64,000 bases of DNA from positions 1,207,388 through 1,271,387 of the forward strand of contig NZ_JBHEQA010000002.1 in the NCBI RefSeq assembly GCF_043678055.1, given 5' to 3'. Shown here in pieces: positions 15,518-23,078 of the stretch. The notes under the pieces were generated by a model that was not told where the DNA came from, ran no database searches, and was given only the letters and a program-made list of their open reading frames with translations. This DNA is from Spongiimicrobium salis. Its GTDB lineage: Bacteria > Bacteroidota > Bacteroidia > Flavobacteriales > Flavobacteriaceae. Numbering within the stretch: the first letter of the stretch is position 1; every line of letters starts with the position of its first letter. The position numbers were made by a program, and so were the translations under genes.

Positions 15518-15943
15518 ATGACGAAAAACATAAAAATTACCTTTTTCCTAATAGTTTCATCCTTCACCATTTCATCTTGTTTAATTTCAACTAAGAAGGA
15601 TACTAAAGAAGATGAAAAAGTTAATACAATCCCAACAGAAGATTTTAAGAAAAAGTTTGCGGGAAGTTATACGATTGAAATAAAGGGAAAAACTTTTAAT
15701 GAACATGCCGAAGTATATGCTTTGAACGAAAACGGTGGGGTAAGTTGGTTATGGATAGAGAATAAAGGTAAAGGAAATACTAACATTGATGATCGTAAAG
15801 TAGGAACCTGGACAGCTACCGAAAACTCAATAACAATTAACATACAAGGTAATACAGGAGTTATTACAGAATCATATGAATTAAAAGATGAAGTTTTAGT
15901 AAACTCAGTATTACCTAAAAGATATCTTAAGCCAGTTCAATAG
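15518..15943 (+). CDS. Prophage-encoded lipoprotein, 141 aa
   Basis: A lipoprotein signal (FLIVSSFTISSC, Cys at residue 21) is followed by a Lys/Glu-rich linker and a beta-rich domain of about 95 residues (FAGSYTIEIKGKTFNEHAEV, then VGTWTATENSITINIQGN) resembling a small lipocalin or META-like barrel. No specific family was recognised. It has its own upstream region with the paired AATCGATT repeats. Confidence 0.6.
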   Translation: MTKNIKITFFLIVSSFTISSCLISTKKDTKEDEKVNTIPTEDFKKKFAGSYTIEIKGKTFNEHAEVYALNENGGVSWLWIENKGKGNTNIDDRKVGTWTATENSITINIQGNTGVITESYELKDEVLVNSVLPKRYLKPVQ

Positions 15944-15992
15944 TCTATAAAAATACATTTTATCTAAACTGCGATTTAAACCATAACTAAAA

Positions 15993-16337
15993 ATGGACTT
16001 AAAAGATTTCATTAAACAAACACTGATCGAGATTACAAACGGGGTTACAGAAGCACAACAAGAAATTAAGGATTCAGGAGCTTATATAAATCCGGAAGGT
16101 TTTCACACAGGAGAACATGTGCGTTCTAACTATAGTAGAGAGTATCGTCATGTTCAAAAAGTAAAAATGAGTGTCGGAGTTAATGTTGTTGAAAATTCTG
16201 AAATGAAAGGTGGAGCTGGAATTATTTCAGTATTATCGCTTGGTGTTTCTGGTAAAGTTTCTGATGTCAATACGATAACAAATCGAATTGAATTTGAAAT
16301 ACCGATTTCTTTACCAGTCATGAAAACCAAAATATAG
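15993..16337 (+). CDS. Conserved unknown, 114 aa, trypco2-like pattern
   Basis: An N-terminal helix (MDLKDFIKQTLIEITNGVTE) and a C-terminal beta region (KVKMSVGVNVVENSEMKGGA and NRIEFEIPISLP) follow the layout of small Bacteroidota proteins similar to trypsin-co-occurring domains, which are often found in conflict loci. The resemblance is by eye only. It lies 49 bases after the lipoprotein gene and may be co-transcribed. Confidence 0.5.
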   Translation: MDLKDFIKQTLIEITNGVTEAQQEIKDSGAYINPEGFHTGEHVRSNYSREYRHVQKVKMSVGVNVVENSEMKGGAGIISVLSLGVSGKVSDVNTITNRIEFEIPISLPVMKTKI

Positions 16338-16435
16338 CACTCTATCATATAATTAATACGCTTTACAGAATTCTATAATTTTTCATCAATATGATTAATA
16401 ACATTGTCGGTAATATAAACTAACATGTATACTTA

Positions 16436-16816
16436 ATGAAATCAAAACATTGGATAGTGATAATTGCAGGGATATCTGCATGTATTGTTTTTTTTGCAGT
16501 AATTGGCATTCCTTTTATGGAAAATTCGGTTAATTCTCACCTAACCAAGGAAGAAGCTGCAGAACAACGCAATTATGAAGATGCCGCTTTCAATGCACAA
16601 CGATTAATAAAGAATAAGTTAAAAACTCCCACAACAGCAAAATTCCCAGCTTCCTTCCAAGCGACAGTCAATAAAAACGTGAAAGGTAACTATGAAGTTT
16701 CCTCATATGTAGATAGCCAAAACGGTTTTGGCGCAATGGTACGTACAAATTGGAGTGCAGAAATAAGATATACGGAATCGGAGGTCCAATTGGTGGATTA
16801 TAAGTTTTATGAATAA
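16436..16816 (+). CDS. Membrane-anchored unknown protein, 126 aa
   Basis: One N-terminal transmembrane helix (residues 6-26) is followed by a soluble domain containing LIKNKLKTPTTAKFPASF and VSSYVDSQNGFGAMVRTNW, conserved blocks of a small domain found in many bacterial membrane proteins. The exact function of that domain is not known to me. It is the last gene of the plus-strand cargo run before a gap of about 280 bases without genes. Confidence 0.55.
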   Translation: MKSKHWIVIIAGISACIVFFAVIGIPFMENSVNSHLTKEEAAEQRNYEDAAFNAQRLIKNKLKTPTTAKFPASFQATVNKNVKGNYEVSSYVDSQNGFGAMVRTNWSAEIRYTESEVQLVDYKFYE

Positions 16817-17097
16817 ATATATATTCCCCTCCTGGCTTCCATGAAAAAGGAAAACGAAGACGATTGGTAATGGTTCCACTTAAACGAGTTTATAAGTATT
16901 TTGTCGATTTTAGAATTTACAGTCTAAATCTGCATTTCTTTGGAAATACTCCAAATTATAGGAAATATTACAAATAGATGTGTGTAGAAGTGCACAAAAT
17001 ATACACATATGAACAATAATGAACTTAATTTAACTATGTATTAGTTAGTTTATGTTAATAATTTCAATATTTTTGACATGTTGCCGTTATCAACTAA
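16817..17097. other. AT-rich gap, no gene seen
   Basis: Both strands were read. Only ORFs of about ten codons are present and no clear promoter or tRNA was found before the hairpin at 17098. Confidence 0.5.
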
Positions 17098-17126
17098 AGA
17101 AGGCCAGACGATTTGTCTAGCCTTCT
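17098..17126 (-). terminator. Terminator-like hairpin after tRNA-Cys
   Basis: On the minus strand AGAAGGCTAGAC (17126-17115) pairs over all 12 positions with GTCTGGCCTTCT, including one U-G pair, with a 5-base loop. It starts 4 bases after the tRNA 3' end. The following T run is short. Confidence 0.6.
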
Positions 17127-17130
17127 GAAG

Positions 17131-17202
17131 AGGTGCCGACCGGATTCGAACCGGTGTAAAACGAATTGCAGACCCGTTACCTAACCGCTCGGACACGGCA
17201 CC
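17131..17202 (-). tRNA. tRNA-Cys(GCA)-like, anticodon arm abnormal
   Basis: The acceptor stem GGTGCCG/CGGCACC pairs fully and the T arm ACCGG-TTCGAAT-CCGGT is perfect. The discriminator is T, which is specific to tRNA-Cys, and the variable region is of the short Cys type. GCA stands at the anticodon position behind T. However, the bases around it (CGGGT and TCGTT) do not form a normal 5-bp stem: only the pair next to the innermost one is Watson-Crick. Shifting by one base restores five pairs but puts C at position 33 and TGC as anticodon. It is therefore either a decaying tRNA gene or a tRNA with an irregular loop. Confidence 0.7.
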
Positions 17203-17217
17203 CGTAAATAACATTTA

Positions 17218-17253
17218 AAAAGCCTTTCGAAGAGTCGAGAGGCTTTTATTTTT
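17218..17253. terminator. Bidirectional terminator hairpin
   Basis: AAAAGCCTTTCGA (17218-17230) pairs with TCGAGAGGCTTTT (17235-17247) around a 4-base loop, with T-rich flanks on both strands. It ends the small ribbon-helix-helix gene on the minus strand and separates it from the tRNA. Confidence 0.7.
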
Positions 17254-17399
17254 TATATTAGTTCCGTTTGTGTTGCTTGTTTCAGAATAGTTTCTACCAT
17301 GTTCGAGAAATTTCTGTTCTCCTTCCGTGCGCGCTCCTCTACTAAATCCACTACGGATTTTTGCAGAGTAACTGTCTTAGTTTTTGTAACTTTTTTCAT
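17253..17399 (-). CDS. Ribbon-helix-helix (CopG/Arc-like) protein, 48 aa
   Basis: A short protein starting MKKVTKTKTVTLQKSVVDLV. The beta strand TKTVTLQ is followed by two helices (VVDLVEERARKENRN and FSNMVETILKQA), exactly the ribbon-helix-helix layout. An ATG start and a consensus -7 box on the minus strand (TATATTTG, 17433-17440) support expression. No toxin partner gene is adjacent. It probably acts as a small repressor. Confidence 0.65.
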   Translation of the reverse strand: MKKVTKTKTVTLQKSVVDLVEERARKENRNFSNMVETILKQATQTELI

Positions 17400-17649
17400 G
17401 ACTTGAATTTATTAAGGTTATCAGATTTATCACAAATATACAAAATAATGCAATCCATTATTTTTTAATATAATAATATATAAAACAATTATTAATAATT
17501 TTGTTAAAGTTAAAACAATATCATTTGACCACCACCTAAAAATTAATTGATGGAACTTCGTTCCGAGAAGGTAGCGGGAGGCCTCCGACAAGTGGGGGTT
17601 AATGAAGTGAATTTGAGAGGGCCTGGATATCCAGATGAGTTGTATTGAC

Positions 17650-17658
17650 AATCGATTT
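17650..17658 (+). promoter_or_regulatory. AATCGATTT motif before 126-aa gene
   Basis: Another copy of the motif shared by plus-strand cargo genes, 15 bases before the start codon at 17673, where binding could block transcription or translation start. Confidence 0.3.
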
Positions 17659-17672
17659 AACTTGTATCATTT

Positions 17673-18053
17673 ATGATCATAGAAGAAAGAACTAAGGACT
17701 TCAACCACCTAGGAGAAGTCTTGAAAGCCTATTGCCTGAAATTGCTGGCAAGCCATTATAGAACTTACGACTGTCGTATGGGAAATAACAGTTATGAATA
17801 CCTCATTGAAAGGGAAGTGTTCTTTGAGGTCAGAACAAGTCAATCGGATGATGAAAGGGTACGATTGGTACAATATCATAGCGATGGCCCCGGTATGCAT
17901 AAAATTGTGGTAAATACAAATGGACAATGTTACTCCAACTTTGAAATATTCTTAAGCCTTGATGAACTGGAAAACAATCTTCCTAAAAAAATGATAAAGG
18001 AACTAGATGATGAGTTTTACAGTTATGTAGAAGTTTATGATGATGAAGAGTAA
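17673..18053 (+). CDS. Hypothetical cargo protein, 126 aa
   Basis: An acidic soluble protein with an N-terminal helix and a beta-rich middle (EYLIEREVFFEVRTSQSDDE), then an acidic tail. No family was recognised. It stands alone on the plus strand in the cargo region with an ATG start. Confidence 0.5.
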   Translation: MIIEERTKDFNHLGEVLKAYCLKLLASHYRTYDCRMGNNSYEYLIEREVFFEVRTSQSDDERVRLVQYHSDGPGMHKIVVNTNGQCYSNFEIFLSLDELENNLPKKMIKELDDEFYSYVEVYDDEE

Positions 18054-18200
18054 AATGACCTAATTCATGAATAAGAACAAACTGAAGTTATTAATGTTTT
18101 AATTGTTACTATACTTAAAATTGTTATTGAACGTTTAAATATTGGCACAGTTTATGCTCATAAATAAAGTAATATATTTATAGATAAATATGTAGTTAAT

Positions 18201-18263
18201 AGTGCTTTAAGCACTGTTTTAACGATAGTTTATAGTACTTTATAACATTTTATTGTAACTTTG
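18201..18263 (+). promoter_or_regulatory. Palindrome and promoter before 18333/18487 pair
   Basis: AGTGCTTTAAGCACT (18201-18215) is a perfect odd-centred palindrome. A -7 box TAACTTTG stands at 18256-18263, so transcription would start near 18270, about 60 bases before the first gene. A half-site (AAGCACT) recurs at 18307-18313. This suggests dedicated control of the downstream gene pair. Confidence 0.45.
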
Positions 18264-18332
18264 ACGTGTCAAATATTACTTATATCATATAATAATATTG
18301 TTAATAAGCACTAAATTTTTAAGATAAATAAC

Positions 18333-18482
18333 ATGGGTGTAATCAAATCATTTTCGAGAAAGCCGGATAGTGGTAAGAAATCCGTAAAATATTCTAGAAA
18401 AGACAGTAAAGTTAATCTTACAAGAGTTTCGCCTAAAGAAATTGAAGCGAATAGAAGAAAGGCGTACCCTTATCTTTTTTAG
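18333..18482 (+). CDS. Small basic protein, 49 aa
   Basis: Starts MGVIKSFSRKPDSGKKSVKY and is rich in Lys, Arg and Ser, so probably nucleic-acid binding or an antitoxin-like partner. Its stop is 4 bases before the TTG start of the next gene, which suggests translational coupling. The pair looks conserved in Bacteroidota from memory, but no function is known to me. Confidence 0.55.
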   Translation: MGVIKSFSRKPDSGKKSVKYSRKDSKVNLTRVSPKEIEANRRKAYPYLF

Positions 18483-18486
18483 TTAA

Positions 18487-18987
18487 TTGACTCCCTATAA
18501 TTACACTTTCTTCCATCGTTTTAACGATTGTGATGGAAAATTAATTTCAATAGATCGATATAGATTTGTGACCCGTTTTAAACGGGTCTATTTTATTGAC
18601 GTCGAAGTTTATCAAAATAATCTTTATTTCATAAAATTCTTTCTCAGGGCTGATAAAGATAAAAAGGATAGGTTTAGAAAAATGACCCATGATAATGATG
18701 CATGGAGAATATTGAGTACATGTCTAGCAGTAATGAAAGAGGTTTCTACCCTAAATCCATTAGCATCTTTTGGATTTATTGGAATGCCACAAATTCATGA
18801 GAAAGAAAATTCGACAAAACGCTATAAAGTGTACCAGCAAATAGCTATAACCAACTTTCCCCCAAGTAAATACGAGCATCAAAGGGATGAAAAAATGAGT
18901 CTTTATTTTTTACTACAAAAAGAAAACAAACTATTGGATATAAATAATCTCGTAAAGGAAATGGAAAATACCTATCAGTCCTTATAG
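18487..18987 (+). CDS. Conserved unknown protein, 166 aa, TTG start
   Basis: There is a stop codon directly before TTG at 18487, and the next Met would remove the first 65 residues, so TTG is the only sensible start. The protein contains RYRFVTRFKRVYFIDVEVYQ and the block NPLASFGFIG followed by ENSTKRYKVYQQ, which I recall as a recurrent pattern in Bacteroidota hypothetical proteins. Two hairpin-forming segments lie in the first 100 bases of the coding region. Function unknown. Confidence 0.6.
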   Translation: MTPYNYTFFHRFNDCDGKLISIDRYRFVTRFKRVYFIDVEVYQNNLYFIKFFLRADKDKKDRFRKMTHDNDAWRILSTCLAVMKEVSTLNPLASFGFIGMPQIHEKENSTKRYKVYQQIAITNFPPSKYEHQRDEKMSLYFLLQKENKLLDINNLVKEMENTYQSL

Positions 18988-19091
18988 AAAAGGAATATAC
19001 TTATATGTAATGTTGTACGTTGTTTAAAATATGATCTTTTGAACTCATTTTCTTTCATTACTTTTAAGTTCTCTTGTGGGTTTAACGGCAT

Positions 19092-20183
19092 TTATCTATT
19101 TCTTTTGAGCAACCTAAATATGTCCTGTAGTTTAAAATGGAACCCCCATAATTTTAAAGTACCCGCCTCTACCCCTGGTAATATCGGCTCAACATCTTCT
19201 TTTTTATCTGTTTCAAGATTTATGATATTCTTGTTTACCTTTTCTTGGAGGGACATTATCATATGGTCCTTCTGATTTATCAAATGGTCTTTTTCTTGAA
19301 TTCTATCTTGGGCCACAGCAAGCAGTTCCTTAAAATTCCTCGCAATTAACACCACATCTACTACGGCATTATCAGCTCCCACAGTATCGATCGAATTTAA
19401 ATCCTTAGAATCTGGAATCTTCAAATATATTTTTAGTGCTTCAAATACATTCTTTAGGCTTTCATGTTTGTCATGTGGAGTTACACTTAATATAAACCCT
19501 TTATCATCTGTGTCAATTATAGCCGATTTAGCTTGTATACCCAAGTCTTTAAGAAACTGTGAAAAATAAATTAAATATTGCTTATATGCTGGATGAAATT
19601 GCTCATCTATTTCGAAAGGAAAATTTATAATATCTTCATTTAATTTAATATTAAAAGATCGGATAAAGGATGCACTAAATAAATTTCTTATTTGTTTTTC
19701 GGATAGAAGGATTGCATGGCTAAATTTAGATTTCAAATCCAAATTTAGTGACAGCGTAAAATGGTCATGTGATTTAGTTTTCCAAATACGGTCGATTATA
19801 AGCGAAGTTTTCCCTAACCGTAATTCATGACTTAAACTATCCATAAAGTCTAGAGTTGATATCGGAATTTCCCAGTTCTTATTGTTATAGGAAAAGTTCA
19901 TTGAAATTTTTAAGCCAGGAGAGGTTATTTCATGCGCACTAAAACATATATTCTCTCTCAAAAATGCACATCCAAAAACATTAATTACAACTTTTTCACC
20001 ATACTTAATGTTCCTTATTTCATCAGTAAACACTTCTTTTATAATTTCAGCTCCAAGATGTCTAAAAATAACCTTATCACTAATAAAAACGTCCTTAATA
20101 TCAGGGTTTAGACTATTAGGAGCAATTTTTCCTATGTGCATCCCTTTATAAGTAAAATAATTATTTTTATTCAAATTATCCAT
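19092..20183 (-). CDS. Unknown cargo protein, 363 aa
   Basis: The ATG at 20183 is preferred over the TTG at 20186. The N-terminal ~230 residues are mixed alpha/beta with no recognised motif. A helical segment follows, then a coiled coil near residues 280-325 (DRIQEKDHLINQKDHMIMSL), and a basic C-terminus (FRLLKRNR). The domain order of sensor-like body plus coiled coil is compatible with a phage exclusion factor, but nothing proves it. It has no close operon partner: the next gene upstream is 150 bases away. Confidence 0.55.
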   Translation of the reverse strand: MDNLNKNNYFTYKGMHIGKIAPNSLNPDIKDVFISDKVIFRHLGAEIIKEVFTDEIRNIKYGEKVVINVFGCAFLRENICFSAHEITSPGLKISMNFSYNNKNWEIPISTLDFMDSLSHELRLGKTSLIIDRIWKTKSHDHFTLSLNLDLKSKFSHAILLSEKQIRNLFSASFIRSFNIKLNEDIINFPFEIDEQFHPAYKQYLIYFSQFLKDLGIQAKSAIIDTDDKGFILSVTPHDKHESLKNVFEALKIYLKIPDSKDLNSIDTVGADNAVVDVVLIARNFKELLAVAQDRIQEKDHLINQKDHMIMSLQEKVNKNIINLETDKKEDVEPILPGVEAGTLKLWGFHFKLQDIFRLLKRNR

Positions 20184-20335
20184 CAAATATCTACGATATA
20201 GTTATTATTTTTTACTAGTAAAATAATTCCTTAAATTAATATTTGGGTCCCACCTATTATAGATATAAAAATATTAATATCTACTCCTCTATTCTTAGGA
20301 TGTTTATGAACTTTAGTTCTTCGTCGGAAAGAATT

Positions 20336-20536
20336 TTATTTGCCCAAAATAATACCCAAACTTGACTTCAAGAGTTCTCTTTCCAATAGTAAACCTCTTA
20401 GATGATCATTTACCTCTTCCTCTCTTTTATCTTGGAGTACATTTAGGTCTCTCTCAAGCTGAGCATAAGATCTTTCTGGGATAAGGTCAAGATCTTTTAA
20501 ATCATCAATTATTTTTTTCTTTTCTTCATCAGACAT
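20336..20536 (-). CDS. Small coiled-coil protein, 66 aa
   Basis: A charged helical protein; ATG at 20536 (MSDEEKKKIIDDLKDLDLIP) is chosen over GTG at 20542. It overlaps the end of the membrane protein gene by 8 bases, so the two are probably translated together. Function unknown. Confidence 0.5.
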   Translation of the reverse strand: MSDEEKKKIIDDLKDLDLIPERSYAQLERDLNVLQDKREEEVNDHLRGLLLERELLKSSLGIILGK

Positions 20537-21299
20537 CGTCACGCACTTTTTTTAATGTAGGCCACATAACCTGTTCTTGATATTCCTTTTCATCCTTGAC
20601 TAAAGGGGGCACATCAGTTATTAATACACCATTTAAGAATCTTATAATTGATTTGAATCTATTCGATCTATTGGATAGATAACGTATAAAGAATATAGAA
20701 GCCAATGATATTAAAATGCAAACAGCAATAATAGTGCCTCTATATGCTCTAAGGGGAAGATCACGGTAGGGCCAGAAAGTATATACTTGTTGATAAAATG
20801 CCATTGTGAAAGTGGACATTTGAAGAAAGAACAAAGAGATCTTTAATTGCTTGTTCTTTGTGTTTAAGGCAAATACGAAAACGGATATAAGAATTGCAAA
20901 AAATATGTACGGTAATCTTATACCCCATCCATTAGCAAGTGCTCTCCAAGTTTTCCAACCGAACACCCTATGTTCGTCAATTTTATTATCAATGAGCTCA
21001 TCATTATCTTCAATTAACTTCGCTCTTTTTGGTTGAAGTTCATTAATAATTAAATTATAGGCTTGATCTCCGGTTATTTTCCCTTCCTCATATTGAGATT
21101 TAGTATAAATTATTTCATCATCTATAACCGTAACTTTACTTCTTAATTCTTTTTTATAGCTTTCAACAACAGGATTTTTTTTAGGCATTTCTATATGCAC
21201 CAAAGGCGCAGCAAAAATAAATACCGCGCCCAGTGCTATAAATATAGATAGTACTATTTTACTAGTCTTTATCGATTTCTTCGTCCTTGTCTTCTGCAT
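20529..21299 (-). CDS. Multi-span membrane protein, 256 aa
   Basis: Four hydrophobic helices (about residues 12-35, 128-146, 152-170 and 185-205 of this start) surround an external or periplasmic helical loop of about 85 residues with many Lys and Glu. The C-terminal tail is cytoplasmic and charged. The frame is open to 21353, but that start would overlap a small lipoprotein gene almost fully. The ATG at 21299 (MQKTRTKKSIKTSK) reduces the overlap to 38 bases. No family was recognised. Confidence 0.55.
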   Translation of the reverse strand: MQKTRTKKSIKTSKIVLSIFIALGAVFIFAAPLVHIEMPKKNPVVESYKKELRSKVTVIDDEIIYTKSQYEEGKITGDQAYNLIINELQPKRAKLIEDNDELIDNKIDEHRVFGWKTWRALANGWGIRLPYIFFAILISVFVFALNTKNKQLKISLFFLQMSTFTMAFYQQVYTFWPYRDLPLRAYRGTIIAVCILISLASIFFIRYLSNRSNRFKSIIRFLNGVLITDVPPLVKDEKEYQEQVMWPTLKKVRDDV

Positions 21300-21396
21300 T
21301 TTCGTATACTTGATTGTCTGTTGTTGTATCATCTGTACATGATACGAATCCAATTGTAAAAATTGCCAATGCCAAAATTGCTAAATACTTTCTCAT
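21262..21396 (-). CDS. Very small lipoprotein, 44 aa
   Basis: Starts MRKYLAILALAIFTIGFVSC, a complete lipoprotein signal, followed by only 24 mature residues rich in Asp, Glu and Thr. Tiny lipoproteins of this type are common in Flavobacteriia. It overlaps the membrane-protein gene by 38 bases and probably heads a three-gene envelope operon (lipoprotein, membrane protein, coiled-coil peptide). Confidence 0.6.
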   Translation of the reverse strand: MRKYLAILALAIFTIGFVSCTDDTTTDNQVYENAEDKDEEIDKD

Positions 21397-21806
21397 CTTT
21401 TATAAATTTTAAGGTTATAATAATTACCTTAAAATTAGGACGAAAAAGACTACATAAAGATTGATAACCAATTGTTTATCAACTTCTTTGTTAACATTAA
21501 ATTTTATCATATTTCGGTACTATAGTCAGTAGTACCAGGGGGAATGGCAATATAAAATAAAACTTGTTTCTAACGCTTTTTTCGGTCGTAAGAAAACTTA
21601 CACCTGTAAATAATTTCAATGACCACTATATAAAAACCTTAGAATATCTATGGTTTTAATTTCTATATTTAAAAATAGTTTTTGTAATGAATCAATGATC
21701 TTTATTACTTGTTTACACAATCAAATCTAAAACAAAAAAGTAAAAACAACAAATAATTAGTTAATTTTATGTATATTTAAACATTATTTTATTTAAGTTA
21801 GGTATT
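21397..21806. other. Intergenic control region with inverted repeats
   Basis: No ORF is supported. It holds three short inverted repeats: TTGATAA/TTATCAA (21461-21482), GGTACTA/TAGTACC (21516-21536) and GTAAG/CTTAC (21588-21601). The neighbouring genes diverge here, so the repeats may be operators. Confidence 0.4.
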
Positions 21807-22178
21807 TTGACAAATGTTGAATTCAAAGAATACAGAGAACAACTTGGAATGTCCCAAGAAAGTTATGGGGAATTCCTTGGAATTTCTCTTAGCTCCGTAC
21901 AAAGCTTTGAAAGTGGAAAAAGGCCGATTGGCAGACAAACCATTATGATCCTTGAGAACCACTTTAAATATAAAGAAGGGCCTATTGCAAAACTTCTCGA
22001 TGGACATATTGATTTTATCAAGGATATGGTAAGGAAGGAACTTGAACATATTCTTCCTAAAATAGTCGATCAAGTTATCCGTGAAAAATTAAATGCCACA
22101 GAGGACCACAAAAATCTAATTGACAGCTTGAACAAAGAATTGACCGCCAAAAAATCCACAAGAAAAAAATCTAGCTAA
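21807..22178 (+). CDS. XRE-family HTH regulator, 123 aa
   Basis: Residues about 5-50 form the HTH (EYREQLGMSQESYGEFLGIS then LSSVQSFESGKRPIGRQTI), followed by a helical region with coiled-coil character (IVDQVIREKLNATEDHKNLI) and a basic tail. The start is TTG at 21807; no better start is available upstream. It may control the divergent envelope operon. It overlaps the convergent gene by 8 bases. Confidence 0.7.
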   Translation: MTNVEFKEYREQLGMSQESYGEFLGISLSSVQSFESGKRPIGRQTIMILENHFKYKEGPIAKLLDGHIDFIKDMVRKELEHILPKIVDQVIREKLNATEDHKNLIDSLNKELTAKKSTRKKSS

Positions 22179-22545
22179 TCTTTTTAATCGGTTTTTCTTC
22201 TCGATATACCCTTTTTGACTCGCTCAATTTGTACCCAATGAGCTCGTATAGAAACATACAGCTTTCGCACGAATGATCAACGATTACCCGATTTAAAAAA
22301 TTCATTGTTTCCTTGACCCTTTCCTCATATTTCAAAGTCTCCCCTATTAAATCCAGTTCTATCGTACAAATTGATTTTATATAGATGGATAAACCCTTAG
22401 AAATCTCTATTTCGCGTTCTGAATCATATAATGTTTCGCATATTATTAAATCCTCTTGAAGCTTTTGAAGCCCTCCTGGAAAATTATTTATTCTTTCTTT
22501 TAAAGACTTTTGCAATCTTACATTTTCTATTCGTCTGTCTGTCAT
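22171..22545 (-). CDS. Hypothetical cargo protein, 124 aa
   Basis: A helical protein with four to five Cys residues, three of them near residues 85-95 (DHSCESCMF). ATG start. It converges with the HTH gene and overlaps its end. No family was recognised. Confidence 0.5.
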   Translation of the reverse strand: MTDRRIENVRLQKSLKERINNFPGGLQKLQEDLIICETLYDSEREIEISKGLSIYIKSICTIELDLIGETLKYEERVKETMNFLNRVIVDHSCESCMFLYELIGYKLSESKRVYREEKPIKKIS

Positions 22546-22703
22546 TTGAATTAGCTGTTTGTTGTTTTCAAGTTACGAACTTATACGGAAAAGCGTAACG
22601 AAATTTACGGTTTCCCGTAAAACATTCAACAACTTCAAGTTAGCAGAGCAAAAAGATTTCTTTACTCTACATCAATTCATCGGAAATACTACACCGTTTG
22701 TCG

Positions 22704-22715
22704 ATAATCGATTAT
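22704..22715. promoter_or_regulatory. Perfect palindrome ATAATCGATTAT
   Basis: A 12-base perfect palindrome 75 bases before the membrane-protein pair at 22791. It is the longest form of the motif that recurs before other cargo genes. Confidence 0.4.
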
Positions 22716-22790
22716 TGTGTAAGAATATTATGTAAGTTTAAGGATGTCAAGTTATTGGATATCCAAACCAAAATCAATCCTAATTAATTG

Positions 22791-23078
22791 ATGGAAGAAC
22801 GAACGTTTTACGAAAAAAAAATTAAAACCTTCTCACAGAACGTTGTTACTATGCTGGCAAACTTATCATTTTTGGCTATATGGATGCTGGCCCAATATGG
22901 GATATTTTATCTTTCCTCCAATTATTCTACAAATGACAAGATGAACGAAAACACTGTTATTGTAATTCGCGTTCTATTTGCCATTGGCACTGTGATACCC
23001 ATTATCATTAATATGTATCGCGATATCAGTATAATGATCATTCAAGCAAACAAGGAAATCCAGAATGAAAAAGACTAA
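22791..23078 (+). CDS. Two-span membrane protein, 95 aa
   Basis: Two transmembrane helices (about residues 18-40 and 58-80) with a short external loop, and a charged C-terminus. ATG at 22791 is used rather than the preceding TTG. It overlaps the next gene by 14 bases, so both products probably work together in the membrane. No family was recognised. Confidence 0.55.
   Translation: MEERTFYEKKIKTFSQNVVTMLANLSFLAIWMLAQYGIFYLSSNYSTNDKMNENTVIVIRVLFAIGTVIPIIINMYRDISIMIIQANKEIQNEKD

Noticed and set aside
17131..17202. Reading the tRNA as tRNA-Ala(UGC)
   Set aside because: The shifted pairing would place C at position 33, and both acceptor sequence and T discriminator are of Cys type.
17430..17651. 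Minus-strand ORF of 73 aa
   Set aside because: It covers an AT-rich promoter region and the short GC-richer ORF; the product looks random.
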